Below are positions 1 through 5,003 of a DNA stretch of 5,003 nucleotides, piece after piece. Location: assembly GCA_958445555.1 (NCBI GenBank), contig CAUCSW010000069.1, forward strand, positions 1 through 5,003, in the 5' to 3' direction. This DNA comes from an uncultured Clostridia bacterium. GTDB lineage: Bacteria > Bacillota > Clostridia > Oscillospirales > Acutalibacteraceae. The notes beneath the pieces were generated by a model. The model searched no databases. It saw only the letters and a list, made by a program, of their open reading frames with translations, and had not been told where the DNA came from. How positions within the stretch are numbered: the first letter of the stretch is position 1; each line of letters starts with the position of its first letter. The position numbers and the translations under genes are program-made.

Positions 1-1098
1 GGTCTTATATCCGAGATGATACGCGAGCGTGAAAAAAGACCGTTGTCGTCAATGTCGGCTTTCTGTGAAATAATGGCGGGACCTCAGTTTAACCGCAGGG
101 CGCTCGAAAGCCTTATAAAAAGCGGAGCGCTTGACGGACTCGGCGCAAACCGCCGCCAAATGCTTCAGTCGGCAGACGCCGCAATGAAAAACGCCGATGC
201 AAAGCGACAGAAAAACGAATCGGGTCAGCTTGACCTTTTCGGAAATACCGACGGCGGCACGACCGAGGAACTGCAGCTGCCCGACACACCCGAGCTTCCG
301 CGCTGGGAGCTGCTGCGCTTTGAAAAGGAAACGACGGGTATATATATTTCGGGTCATCCGGTTCAGGAATATGAGAACTACGCAAGGTCGGTAAGGGCGG
401 TAAAGACTGCGGAGATCTTCGCGGACGAAAACGGCTCCTCACTTGACGGTAAGGCAGTGACGGTGGTCGGAATAGTGACCTCATTCCGCAAAAAAGCGAC
501 AAAAAGCGGATCTACAATAGGACTGGCAACGCTTGAAGACCGATACGGAGATGTCAACCTCATACTCTTTTCCAAAGCCGTGGAGGCTTTTTCGGACGCT
601 GCCGAGTCGGGCAAGATCATAAGAGCGGACGGCAAGGTCAGCGTGAGAGAACAGGGCGATGCAAGAGTGGCAGAGATCATAGCGGATCGCATCACCGAGC
701 TTGGAGAAAAGGAAAAGAATATGACCGAGCGCGAGGCGGAAGAGGCAAGGGAAGCCGCCTTCAGGCATTCGGTCGGCAGGGATGTAGGAAACGGCAGCCC
801 CTCAGCCCGAGCCGGTTCCGAAAGATCGGGCAAGCCCGCCGCTCCTGCTGCGAAAGATCAAAAAAACGCAGGCAAAAAGCGCTTTGAGGCGGGGCTTTAT
901 GTGCGTGTGGATTCGGAAAGCAGTCCCGAATGCGAAGACGCTCTTGAAATTATGTCGCACTATCCGGGTGATTTTCCGGTCAGAGGAACATTCAACTGCC
1001 CTAACGGTCTTAAGGTCAAACCCTCGCCCGAGCTTATCGACAGATTGACGATTCTGCTCGGCGAAAAAAATGTTAAATTAGTAACGAACAACTATTGA
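1..1098 (+). CDS. dnaE: DNA polymerase III subunit alpha, C-terminal part (5' end outside window)
   Basis: This is the end of the replicative DNA polymerase catalytic subunit. The frame is open from base 1, so the ATG at 16 is internal; 365 residues are visible before TGA at 1096-1098. In order I see the helix-hairpin-helix region (about nt 88-165, residues reading ALESLIKSGALDGLGANR), the conserved stretch ending in ISGHP (about nt 334-360), and an OB-fold (about nt 448-705, starting VTVVGIVTSFRKK and containing LATLEDRYGDVNLILF). After it comes a charged, Ala/Gly/Lys-rich linker (about nt 706-890) and the C-terminal domain beginning GLYVRV and ending NVKLVTNNY. This matches the DnaE (not PolC) layout: no exonuclease insertion is visible. 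The polymerase active-site domain lies upstream of the window. pfkA follows on the same strand, a neighbourhood common in Firmicutes, but with its own promoter. Confidence 0.95.
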   Translation, partial: GLISEMIREREKRPLSSMSAFCEIMAGPQFNRRALESLIKSGALDGLGANRRQMLQSADAAMKNADAKRQKNESGQLDLFGNTDGGTTEELQLPDTPELPRWELLRFEKETTGIYISGHPVQEYENYARSVRAVKTAEIFADENGSSLDGKAVTVVGIVTSFRKKATKSGSTIGLATLEDRYGDVNLILFSKAVEAFSDAAESGKIIRADGKVSVREQGDARVAEIIADRITELGEKEKNMTEREAEEAREAAFRHSVGRDVGNGSPSARAGSERSGKPAAPAAKDQKNAGKKRFEAGLYVRVDSESSPECEDALEIMSHYPGDFPVRGTFNCPNGLKVKPSPELIDRLTILLGEKNVKLVTNNY

Positions 1099-1123
1099 CA
1101 TACTGATAAAAAGAATATATATT
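1095..1123 (+). promoter_or_regulatory. Sigma-A type promoter for pfkA, overlapping the dnaE stop codon
   Basis: TTGACA at 1095-1100 is followed, after exactly 17 bases, by TATATT at 1118-1123: a perfect -35 and a 5/6 -10. The -35 box contains the TGA stop of dnaE. Transcription would start near 1130, giving pfkA an untranslated leader of about 218 bases. No obvious dnaE terminator precedes it, so read-through from dnaE is also possible. Confidence 0.75.
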
Positions 1124-1129
1124 TATTAG

Positions 1130-1347
1130 TAACTGCGATTTTTATTGCGATTCGACCGTGTGGGGCGCGCTTTACCCCGATTTTTATCGAAAATGTCCGA
1201 AAATTCGCCCTGAAACTTCGGCAAACCGTCCGAAAAGGCGGCAGTTTGTCTGCATTCTAAACAGGCGGACGAATCACACAAAAGCTTGTAAAACGATATT
1301 GCAAAATGTCGGAAACGGTAATTATTTATCACAAAGTGGTGTTGTAT
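1130..1347 (+). promoter_or_regulatory. Long 5' leader of pfkA with small hairpins; no known riboswitch recognised
   Basis: This stretch codes for nothing I can support. It holds two short U-loop hairpins (GCGAT/ATTGC at 1135-1148 and CGAT/ATCG at 1178-1189), which share the direct repeat CGATTTTTAT (1136-1145 and 1178-1187). Further on are two hairpins that compete for the same bases. One pairs CAAAC with GTTTG around a CCGTCC/GGCGG stem (about 1224-1248). The other pairs GTTTGTCTGC (1244-1253) with GCGGACGAAT (1265-1274), including wobble pairs. Neither is followed by a U-run, so a classic attenuator is not shown. The function is unknown and the folds were drawn by eye. Confidence 0.3.
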
Positions 1348-2322
1348 ATGGAAAACAAGGTAAAATCAATAGGAATTCTCACAAGCGGAGGAGACGCTCC
1401 CGGAATGAATGCCGCTATCCGTGCGGTCGTGAGAACGGCAATTTCGCGCGGCGTAAAGGTATACGGAGTTATGCGCGGATACAACGGTCTTATTGACGGT
1501 GATGTCGTTGAAATGAGTTTAAGAAGCGTTTCGGATATAATTCACAGAGGCGGAACTATCCTTTATACCGCAAGAAGTCCGTTATTCAAAACCGAAGAGG
1601 GACAGAAACTTGCGGTTGAGAACTGCCGTAAATTCGGAATAGAAGGCATTGCGGTCATAGGCGGAGACGGTTCTTTCCGCGGCGCTGCGGATCTGACTTC
1701 GCGCGGAATAAACTGCGTCGGTCTGCCCGGAACGATCGACAATGATATCTCCGCGACCGAGTACACGATCGGCTTTGATACCGCAATGAATACCGCGACC
1801 GAAATGGTCGATAAACTGCGCGACACCACCCAGTCACATGACCGTTGCTCGGTAGTCGAGGTGATGGGAAGAAAGGCGGGATATCTCGCTCTGCAGACCG
1901 GTATTGCGGTCGGTGCCACCTCAATAATAGTGCCCGAGGTCCCGTATGATTTTGAAAAGGATATCATATCCAAGATCAGGGATACCCAGGCGGCCGGAAA
2001 GAAGCACTTCATTATCGTTGTCGCCGAGGGTGTCGGTCATGTAAACGAGCTTGCCGAAAGAATAGAAGAGGCAACGGGAATCGAATCGAGAGCGACTGTC
2101 CTCGGTCATGTCCAGAGAGGCGGAAGTCCTACGGTTCGTGACCGAGAGATCGCGAGCCGTATGGGATATCATGCAGCAAATCTCCTTTGCGACGGAATCG
2201 GTAACAGGATCGTTTCGATGCGCGGCGGCAAGATCGTGGACGACGATATCTACGAGGCGCTTGCGATGAAAAAAGAGTTTGACTATGAAGGGTACAAGAT
2301 AGCAAACACAATATCTATCTGA
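1348..2322 (+). CDS. pfkA: ATP-dependent 6-phosphofructokinase
   Basis: A 324-residue cytoplasmic glycolytic enzyme converting fructose 6-phosphate and ATP to fructose 1,6-bisphosphate; E. coli PfkA has 320 residues. Visible motifs are SGGDAPGMNA (13-22, nucleotide site), GGDGS (105-109), PGTIDND (127-133, catalytic base D131), MGRKAG (173-178) and GHVQRGGSP (253-261). R166, R248, H254 and R257 match the substrate-binding residues R162, R243, H249 and R252 of E. coli. Gly at 108 and at 128 is the ATP-using pattern, as PPi enzymes carry Asp and Lys there. I chose ATG 1348 because homology starts at once (KSIGILTSGGD). The in-frame ATG at 1306 would add 14 non-conserved residues and has no ribosome site. 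The site used, AAAGTGG at about 1333-1339, is itself weak. Several effector-site residues differ from E. coli (see findings). It is probably monocistronic, with promoter 1095-1123 and terminator 2345-2398. Confidence 0.96.
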   Translation: MENKVKSIGILTSGGDAPGMNAAIRAVVRTAISRGVKVYGVMRGYNGLIDGDVVEMSLRSVSDIIHRGGTILYTARSPLFKTEEGQKLAVENCRKFGIEGIAVIGGDGSFRGAADLTSRGINCVGLPGTIDNDISATEYTIGFDTAMNTATEMVDKLRDTTQSHDRCSVVEVMGRKAGYLALQTGIAVGATSIIVPEVPYDFEKDIISKIRDTQAAGKKHFIIVVAEGVGHVNELAERIEEATGIESRATVLGHVQRGGSPTVRDREIASRMGYHAANLLCDGIGNRIVSMRGGKIVDDDIYEALAMKKEFDYEGYKIANTISI

Positions 2323-2344
2323 CGCAACAAGTGCAGAAAAAAAT

Positions 2345-2398
2345 GGGGCTGCCCGTCACCGCGCGTAAAGTGCGGCGGTGGGCAGCCCGTTTGCTTTT
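2345..2398 (+). terminator. Intrinsic terminator of pfkA
   Basis: GGGCTGCCC (2346-2354) pairs perfectly with GGGCAGCCC (2380-2388). The stem continues inward through two G-U pairs and one mismatch to CCGC/GCGG, for roughly 16 pairs in total. An A-run (2337-2343) precedes it and GTTTGCTTTT (2389-2398) follows. The wobble pairs form only in the + transcript, which fits rightward termination 23 bases after the pfkA stop. Confidence 0.88.
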
Positions 2399-2537
2399 CG
2401 CGATTGCTTTGCGCCCCCGAAGGTCCGTTTGTGTTTTTTATATACACACCCGTCGGAAAAAATTAAGTAATTTCGGCAGGGACATACACCCGATTGACAT
2501 CGCCGCCGTAAAATGATGTTGAGAAAGGCGGTGCGGT

Positions 2538-2687
2538 ATGTACAGAGGAAGGTCACCCAGAGGCGCATTTGCAGTTGCATTCGGCTTCGGCCTTATCGTG
2601 GCGTCCTGTTGTTCAAGCAGTGCCGTCATATTCATTCTTGCCCTGATGGTGATAATTTTGGGGCTGACCTGTGCCAGACACAGTTAG
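2538..2687 (+). CDS. Small hydrophobic protein of 49 residues, function unknown, upstream of spoVM
   Basis: I do not recognise the family. The ORF runs from ATG 2538 to TAG 2685-2687. AAAGGCGG at 2524-2531 is a usable ribosome site 6 bases before the start. The N-terminus is basic (MYRGRSPRG). Two hydrophobic stretches follow, about residues 10-22 and 29-43, separated by CCSSS, and the end is polar (TCARHS). It could be a membrane hairpin or a single-pass protein. The hydrophobic composition and the coupling to the next gene make it more likely real than chance: its stop codon TAG merges with the AGGGGG ribosome site of spoVM, and the gap is 11 bases. Co-expression with spoVM suggests, without proving, a role in spore formation. 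A 7-pair stem (CGCCGCC near 2500-2506 with GGCGGTG at 2527-2533) could cover its ribosome site. Confidence 0.65.
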   Translation: MYRGRSPRGAFAVAFGFGLIVASCCSSSAVIFILALMVIILGLTCARHS

Positions 2688-2698
2688 GGGGATAATGT

Positions 2699-2788
2699 AT
2701 GAAGGTAGTTGTCGTAAAAGAACCTAAGGTGGTCAGCGGCATTTTGCGGCTGCTGTTCGGCATAAAAAAAGAAAACCGAACTCAATGA
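2699..2788 (+). CDS. spoVM: Stage V sporulation protein SpoVM-like micro-protein (29 residues)
   Basis: The peptide reads MKVVVVKEPKVVSGILRLL then FGIKKENRTQ. B. subtilis SpoVM is a 26-residue amphipathic helix that senses the curvature of the forespore surface and anchors SpoIVA and the spore coat. The shared residues fall at the same positions: MK at 1-2, K7, P9, K10, G14, I15, R17, G21 and basic residues near 23-24. P9 is the residue known to matter for correct localisation in B. subtilis. The ribosome site AGGGGG (2686-2691) lies 7 bases before ATG 2699. An out-of-frame ATG at 2695 gives only a short peptide. The neighbour rpmB also adjoins spoVM in B. subtilis, which supports the call. 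The protein is three residues longer than that of B. subtilis. The last codons and the stop lie inside a hairpin that works on the opposite strand. Confidence 0.88.
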   Translation: MKVVVVKEPKVVSGILRLLFGIKKENRTQ

Positions 2789-2795
2789 GATTCGG
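2764..2795 (-). terminator. Leftward terminator inside the 3' end of spoVM
   Basis: Read on the - strand, CCGAATCTC-ATT-GAGTTCGG (2795-2776) forms an eight-pair stem with one bulged base and a three-base loop. TTTTCTTTTTTT (2775-2764) follows at once, the complement of the Lys/Glu codons of spoVM. Read rightward there is no U-run, so the hairpin acts only on transcripts coming from rpmB. It would be the second stop for rpmB read-through. Confidence 0.7.
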
Positions 2796-2836
2796 TCCGC
2801 GGGTTCCCCAAAAAAAAATCAAGCGGGGAGAAAAGG

Positions 2837-2871
2837 TAAGCGCCGTGGTGCTTTGCACCACGGCGCGCTTA
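2837..2871. terminator. Hairpin terminator between the convergent genes spoVM and rpmB
   Basis: GCGCCGTGGTGC (2840-2851) and GCACCACGGCGC (2855-2866) are perfect complements around a TTT loop. TAA/TTA pairs (2837-2839 with 2869-2871) extend the stem past a two-base bulge. Leftward it is followed by TTACCTTTTCT, and rightward by GCTTATTTC. Both tails are only moderately T-rich, leftward the better. It starts 14 bases after the rpmB stop, so it is probably the main rpmB terminator and also ends the spoVM transcript. Confidence 0.75.
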
Positions 2872-2884
2872 TTTCATCGAACGA

Positions 2885-3073
2885 TTAAACGGCGCGGGTT
2901 ACCTTTCCCGAACGCAGACAACGCGTACACACGTTGAGGCGAACCGGAGTGCCGTTGACGATAGCTTTTACCTTCTTCACATTCGGCTTCCAGGTTCTGT
3001 TTGATCTTCTGTGAGAGTGAGAGACCTTGATGCCGAAAGCAATCTCCTTGCTGCATATATCGCATTTTGCCAT
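2885..3073 (-). CDS. rpmB: 50S ribosomal protein L28, four-cysteine (zinc-binding) form
   Basis: A 62-residue protein of the large ribosomal subunit. It begins MAKCDICSKEIAFGIKVSHS and carries the family core HSHRRSNRTWKPNVKKVK. C4/C7 (CDIC) and C49/C52 (CTRC) make up two CxxC pairs, the zinc-holding form as opposed to the cysteine-free paralog some bacteria induce under zinc limitation. The start at 3073 is fixed by an excellent ribosome site, AAGGAGGT (3088-3081), 7 bases upstream. An in-frame extension to 3106 would read through this site and the promoter leader and is rejected. The gene stands alone, converging on spoVM and divergent from the HAD/dCMP deaminase operon. Confidence 0.97.
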   Translation of the reverse strand: MAKCDICSKEIAFGIKVSHSHRRSNRTWKPNVKKVKAIVNGTPVRLNVCTRCLRSGKVTRAV

Positions 3074-3108
3074 GACAAGCACCTCCTTTGACAATCTACA
3101 TAGCACAA

Positions 3109-3140
3109 ATTATATTAACAGATTTTCTGACGAAATGCAA
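3109..3140 (-). promoter_or_regulatory. Promoter of rpmB
   Basis: On the - strand, TTGCAT (3140-3135) is followed after 17 bases by TAATAT (3117-3112). A perfect TATAAT overlaps it at 3114-3109 but would give a 20-base spacer from this -35. Either pairing places the transcription start about 25-35 bases before the rpmB start codon. Confidence 0.55.
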
Positions 3141-3304
3141 GAGAATTTTAAACTTTTTTTACGAGTATCGGTCAGGCGGTTGCCGAGTGTCGTCAAGACG
3201 GGGTTTTCCCGATAAATAACAACCTTTTTTGCGGCTCCTTTTGGGTACTGCCGACGGCAAATTGTCTGCATTGCAACATCATTTCTCCCGCCGGCGAAAA
3301 TTTG

Positions 3305-3333
3305 TTGAAAACGGGAGCCGATAATGGTATAAT
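3305..3333 (+). promoter_or_regulatory. Extended -10 promoter for the HAD / dCMP deaminase operon
   Basis: TTGAAA (3305-3310) is followed after 17 bases by TATAAT (3328-3333), a perfect -10 preceded by TGG (3325-3327), which fits the TGn extended -10 element. Transcription would begin near 3340, about 137 bases before the first coding sequence. Bases 3141-3304, between this and the rpmB promoter, show no gene; the only structure I noted is the small palindrome TGCCGACGGCA. Confidence 0.75.
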
Positions 3334-3339
3334 TCAATT

Positions 3340-3456
3340 GTGTTATTGTGCATCGGTGCGCTGCGGGCGACACGGTCTATCGGGGCGCTTGTGCCTGTCT
3401 GCCTGAGCGTTTCATGTCCTGCGCCGCACCACTCAGATGCTCTATCGGTATTTTTT
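3340..3456 (+). other. Candidate structured RNA leader (or small RNA) before the HAD gene
   Basis: The leader can fold into one long arm. GCATC (3350-3354) pairs with GATGC (3436-3440). GGTGCGCTGCGGG (3355-3367) pairs with CCTGCGCCGCACC (3418-3430), with 12 of 13 positions paired if two G-U are allowed. ACA (3370-3372) pairs with TGT (3415-3417), and GGGGCGCT (3382-3389) with AGCGTTTC (3406-3413), around a 16-base loop. The T-run TTTTTTACTTTT (3451-3462) starts 10 bases after the arm, too far for a textbook terminator. TCTATCGG occurs twice, at 3376-3383 and 3441-3448. I compared it from memory with common riboswitch signatures (TPP, FMN, SAM, glycine, c-di-GMP, T-box and others), SRP RNA and 6S RNA and found no match. 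The fold was drawn by eye. Confidence 0.35.
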
Positions 3457-3463
3457 ACTTTTC

Positions 3464-3468
3464 GGAGG
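3464..3468 (+). promoter_or_regulatory. Ribosome binding site that fixes the TTG start of the HAD gene
   Basis: GGAGG lies 8 bases before TTG 3477-3479, the codon immediately before the homologous region. The longer in-frame reading from GTG 3348 has no such site and would translate the folded leader into a Cys-rich, non-homologous tail. The GTG at 3470 is out of frame. Confidence 0.8.
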
Positions 3469-3476
3469 CGTGTTCA

Positions 3477-4154
3477 TTGAATATAACGGCGGTATTGTTT
3501 GCTCTTGACGGTACTCTTGTGAATACACTTGAGGCTCTTGCTTTCGGTGTGAATCTCGTTCTTGCCGGTCACGGATTTCCTACTCATCCCACGGATGCGT
3601 TTAAGTTCTTTGCGGGAAACGGCATTCCCGTTATGGTGAGGCGCGCTTTGCCTGAGGGAACCGACGATGAGACCGGAAAGCTTATCACAGATGAGTTTCT
3701 CGCCTATTATTCGAAGCATTATGCCGATCGCTCATATGCCTATGACGGCATTGTCGAGCTTGTCGGGGAGCTCAAAAGAAGAGGCATGCTCACGGCGGTG
3801 ATCACAAACAAGGCCGATGAGGTCGCACAAGTTGTTATAGAAAAGTGTTGTCCCGCCGATTTTGATATGGTATTGGGGAAAAGGGAGGGAATCCCTTCAA
3901 AGCCCGACCCGACGTCGGCTCGTCTGGTTATGGAAACACTCGGGGTATCACCCGAGGAATGCATATTTGTAGGGGACACCGGGACAGATGTTTCTACGGG
4001 AGTTAATTGCGGTGCATATCCGGTGGGAGTTCTTTGGGGCTTCAGGGATGAATCCGAGCTTATAAAAAACGGTGCAGAAGAGATCATCGGGAAGCCGGTC
4101 GAGCTTCTCGGCGTGATCGACAGACTGAACGGAGATGAGAAAAATGAAGCGTGA
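3477..4154 (+). CDS. HAD-superfamily hydrolase, phosphoglycolate phosphatase-like, with Ala at the nucleophile position
   Basis: A 225-residue cytoplasmic protein, about the usual length for the Gph/PpaX group, which removes phosphate from small molecules such as 2-phosphoglycolate or pyrophosphate. The start is TTG, chosen by the GGAGG site 8 bases upstream and because motif I begins at once. Motif I reads VLFALDGTLVNT (6-17). The family pattern is DxDGT, with the first Asp as nucleophile, but here it is Ala9 (GCT at 3501-3503), while D11 is kept. The other motifs are intact: T110 in AVITNK (motif II), K142 in SKPDP (motif III) and GDTGTD with D167 and D171 (motif IV). Residues about 17-90 form the helical cap. 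It overlaps the dCMP deaminase gene by 11 bases, so the two are co-transcribed. It may be catalytically inactive, or the base may be a sequencing error. The substrate cannot be read from the sequence. Confidence 0.85.
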   Translation: MNITAVLFALDGTLVNTLEALAFGVNLVLAGHGFPTHPTDAFKFFAGNGIPVMVRRALPEGTDDETGKLITDEFLAYYSKHYADRSYAYDGIVELVGELKRRGMLTAVITNKADEVAQVVIEKCCPADFDMVLGKREGIPSKPDPTSARLVMETLGVSPEECIFVGDTGTDVSTGVNCGAYPVGVLWGFRDESELIKNGAEEIIGKPVELLGVIDRLNGDEKNEA

Positions 4155-4623
4155 AGATTACCTCAGCTGGGAAGAGTATTTTATGGGGGTCGCGATCCTT
4201 TCCGCAAGACGCAGTAAGGATCCGGGCACTCAGGTAGGAGCTTGCATAGTCAACTCTGAAAATCGTATCGTATCGGTCGGATATAACGGTATGCCGCACG
4301 GATGCAATGACGATGTTTATCCGTGGGACAGGGAAGGTGATATGCTTGACACAAAGTACGCTTTCGTGTGCCATGCAGAACTTAATGCCATACTTAACAG
4401 TGCTGTCGGCGACCTGCGCGGCTGCAGGGTGTATACGACGCTGTTCCCCTGCAATGAATGCACAAAAGCCATAATTCAGAAAGGCATTTCGGAGGTAATC
4501 TATCTTTGCGACAAGTATTCCGATACAGACAGTGTCAGGGCTTCCAAGAAGATGCTTGAATCCGCCGGCGTGAAATACACGCAGTATGCCGCATCCGGCA
4601 AGACCGAAGAACTGAACCTGTAA
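4144..4623 (+). CDS. comEB: dCMP deaminase (ComEB family)
   Basis: A 159-residue zinc enzyme that deaminates dCMP to dUMP, feeding thymidylate synthesis. It has the cytidine/deoxycytidylate deaminase signature CHAELNAI (76-83), in which H77 binds zinc and E79 moves protons, and PCNEC (102-106), in which C103 and C106 bind zinc. Also present are the dCMP deaminase stretches GYNGMPHGCNDD (46-57), LDTKYAFV (68-75) and DKYSDTD (123-129). I chose ATG 4144 because GGAG at 4131-4134 lies 9 bases before it; the ATG at 4135 would leave no room for a ribosome site. The first 11 bases overlap the HAD gene, suggesting translational coupling. In B. subtilis comEB sits in the comE competence operon, but no competence gene is visible here. 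Confidence 0.95.
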   Translation: MKREDYLSWEEYFMGVAILSARRSKDPGTQVGACIVNSENRIVSVGYNGMPHGCNDDVYPWDREGDMLDTKYAFVCHAELNAILNSAVGDLRGCRVYTTLFPCNECTKAIIQKGISEVIYLCDKYSDTDSVRASKKMLESAGVKYTQYAASGKTEELNL

Positions 4624-4701
4624 TTTCCGCCGTTACGCTTGTTATACGCGGCAGGAATACCGCGCTGTACACAGATTACAGAATAATTATTGCAGACCTT
4701 T

Positions 4702-4751
4702 GCCGCCCACCGACGCACTTAACGCGCGCCGACGGGCGGCTTCTCAGTTTT
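4702..4751. terminator. Hairpin between the convergent dCMP deaminase and AraC-family genes
   Basis: GCCGCCC (4702-4708) pairs with GGGCGGC (4734-4740). Rightward the tail TTCTCAGTTTT is moderately T-rich. Leftward the stem is longer, about 15 pairs, because three positions become G-U pairs, but the bases after it (AAAGGTCTGC) lack a U-run. It probably serves both strands imperfectly. A smaller hairpin, CGCGG/CCGCG (4647-4651 with 4660-4664), lies nearer the dCMP deaminase stop. The rest of 4624-4802 shows no gene. Confidence 0.5.
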
Positions 4752-4802
4752 CTGCGGAAAGAAGGTGTCCATAAAAATGCCATCTGTGACAAAAGCATTC
4801 TC

Positions 4803-5003
4803 TTACCCGCGCGAATACTCGGTAGGAGTCTTTCCCGTTGCCGCCTTAAAAGATTTGCAAAAGTGGAAAACGCTTGTGTATCCCGATGACAAGGCGACAT
4901 CCTCAACCGTGGTATAGTCACCTTTAAGCAGCTCCTTTGCATATTTGATCCTCTGATCCGTAATATGCTTTTGCGGGGATACCCCGTAAACGGCTGTGAA
5001 TAT
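4803..5003 (-). CDS. AraC/XylS-family transcriptional regulator, C-terminal end (5' part outside window)
   Basis: The - strand frame is open from the right edge (5003) to TAA at 4805-4803, giving 66 residues. It reads like the end of the AraC-type double helix-turn-helix domain: VYGVSPQKHITDQRIKYAKELL (long linking helix, about 5-26), then TTVEDVALSSGYTSVFHFCKSFKAATGKTPTEYSRG (31-66, second helix-turn-helix with the family GY-S--F---FK---G-TP--YR pattern). Cytoplasmic DNA-binding protein; its ligand-sensing N-terminal part and target are not visible. There is no ATG in this fragment because the start lies beyond the window. It converges on the dCMP deaminase gene. Confidence 0.9.
   Translation of the reverse strand: MFTAVYGVSPQKHITDQRIKYAKELLKGDYTTVEDVALSSGYTSVFHFCKSFKAATGKTPTEYSRG

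Noticed and set aside
378..833. 151-codon - strand frame opposite dnaE
   Set aside because: It is a Ser/Ala-rich shadow of the dnaE coding frame with no family features.
1158..1496. 112-codon open frame across the pfkA leader and 5' end
   Set aside because: It is out of frame with pfkA, which has unmistakable homology there. Composition is low quality and there is no ribosome site.
2483..2490. CATACACC resembling the -10 of a sporulation sigma factor (SigE/SigK) before the 49-residue gene and spoVM
   Set aside because: No convincing -35 element (ATA type) is found at the expected spacing, so it is left as a hint only. The promoter of these two genes is not identified.
2495..2516. TTGACA followed by TAAAAT
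   Set aside because: The spacing is only 9 bases, too short for a sigma-A promoter.
3249..3259. Palindrome TGCCGACGGCA in the intergenic region
   Set aside because: It is a single short symmetric site with no second copy or recognised regulator. Chance is sufficient.
3348..3476. N-terminal extension of the HAD protein from GTG 3348
   Set aside because: It has no ribosome site, gives a Cys-rich tail unlike any HAD protein, and overlaps the folded leader. GGAGG before TTG 3477 fits better.
4676..4942. 88-codon open frame on the - strand at the right end
   Set aside because: It overlaps the AraC-family domain in another frame. The AraC reading shows strong family motifs and this one shows none.

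Overview
The window looks like ordinary core chromosome of a spore-forming, low-GC-lineage Gram-positive (Clostridia-like, perhaps Oscillospirales/Ruminococcaceae; this placement is inference). The reasons are a dnaE-pfkA neighbourhood, a SpoVM-type micro-gene beside rpmB as in Bacillus subtilis, strong GGAGG ribosome sites and sigma-A type promoters. I see no mobile element, CRISPR array, rRNA or tRNA.

Layout, left to right. Bases 1-1098 (+) hold the C-terminal part of the replicative DNA polymerase III alpha subunit (dnaE). A near-consensus promoter overlaps the dnaE stop codon and starts a leader of about 220 nt in front of pfkA (1348-2322, +), the ATP-dependent 6-phosphofructokinase, which ends at a strong intrinsic terminator (about 2345-2398). 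Next come two very small genes on the + strand: an unrecognised 49-residue hydrophobic protein (2538-2687) and, 11 bases later, a 29-residue SpoVM-like sporulation peptide (2699-2788). They face rpmB (2885-3073, -), a four-cysteine ribosomal protein L28. The gap between spoVM and rpmB is packed with terminator hairpins, one of which lies inside the 3' end of spoVM and points leftward.

Bases 3074-3476 are a divergent control region. It has the rpmB promoter leftward, and rightward an extended -10 promoter (3305-3333) followed by a long potentially folded leader (about 3340-3456). That leader precedes a two-gene operon: a phosphoglycolate-phosphatase-like HAD protein starting at TTG 3477, and a dCMP deaminase (4144-4623) that overlaps it by 11 bases. 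A hairpin at 4702-4740 separates this operon from the C-terminal end of an AraC-family regulator (4803-5003, -), which runs off the right edge.

The genes are mostly housekeeping: replication, glycolysis, translation, dTMP precursor supply and sporulation. Points deserving attention are the HAD protein whose nucleophile position reads Ala, the unassigned folded leader in front of it, the 49-residue partner of SpoVM with the antisense terminator in spoVM, and PfkA with several altered effector-site residues. I found no clear undescribed multi-gene system.
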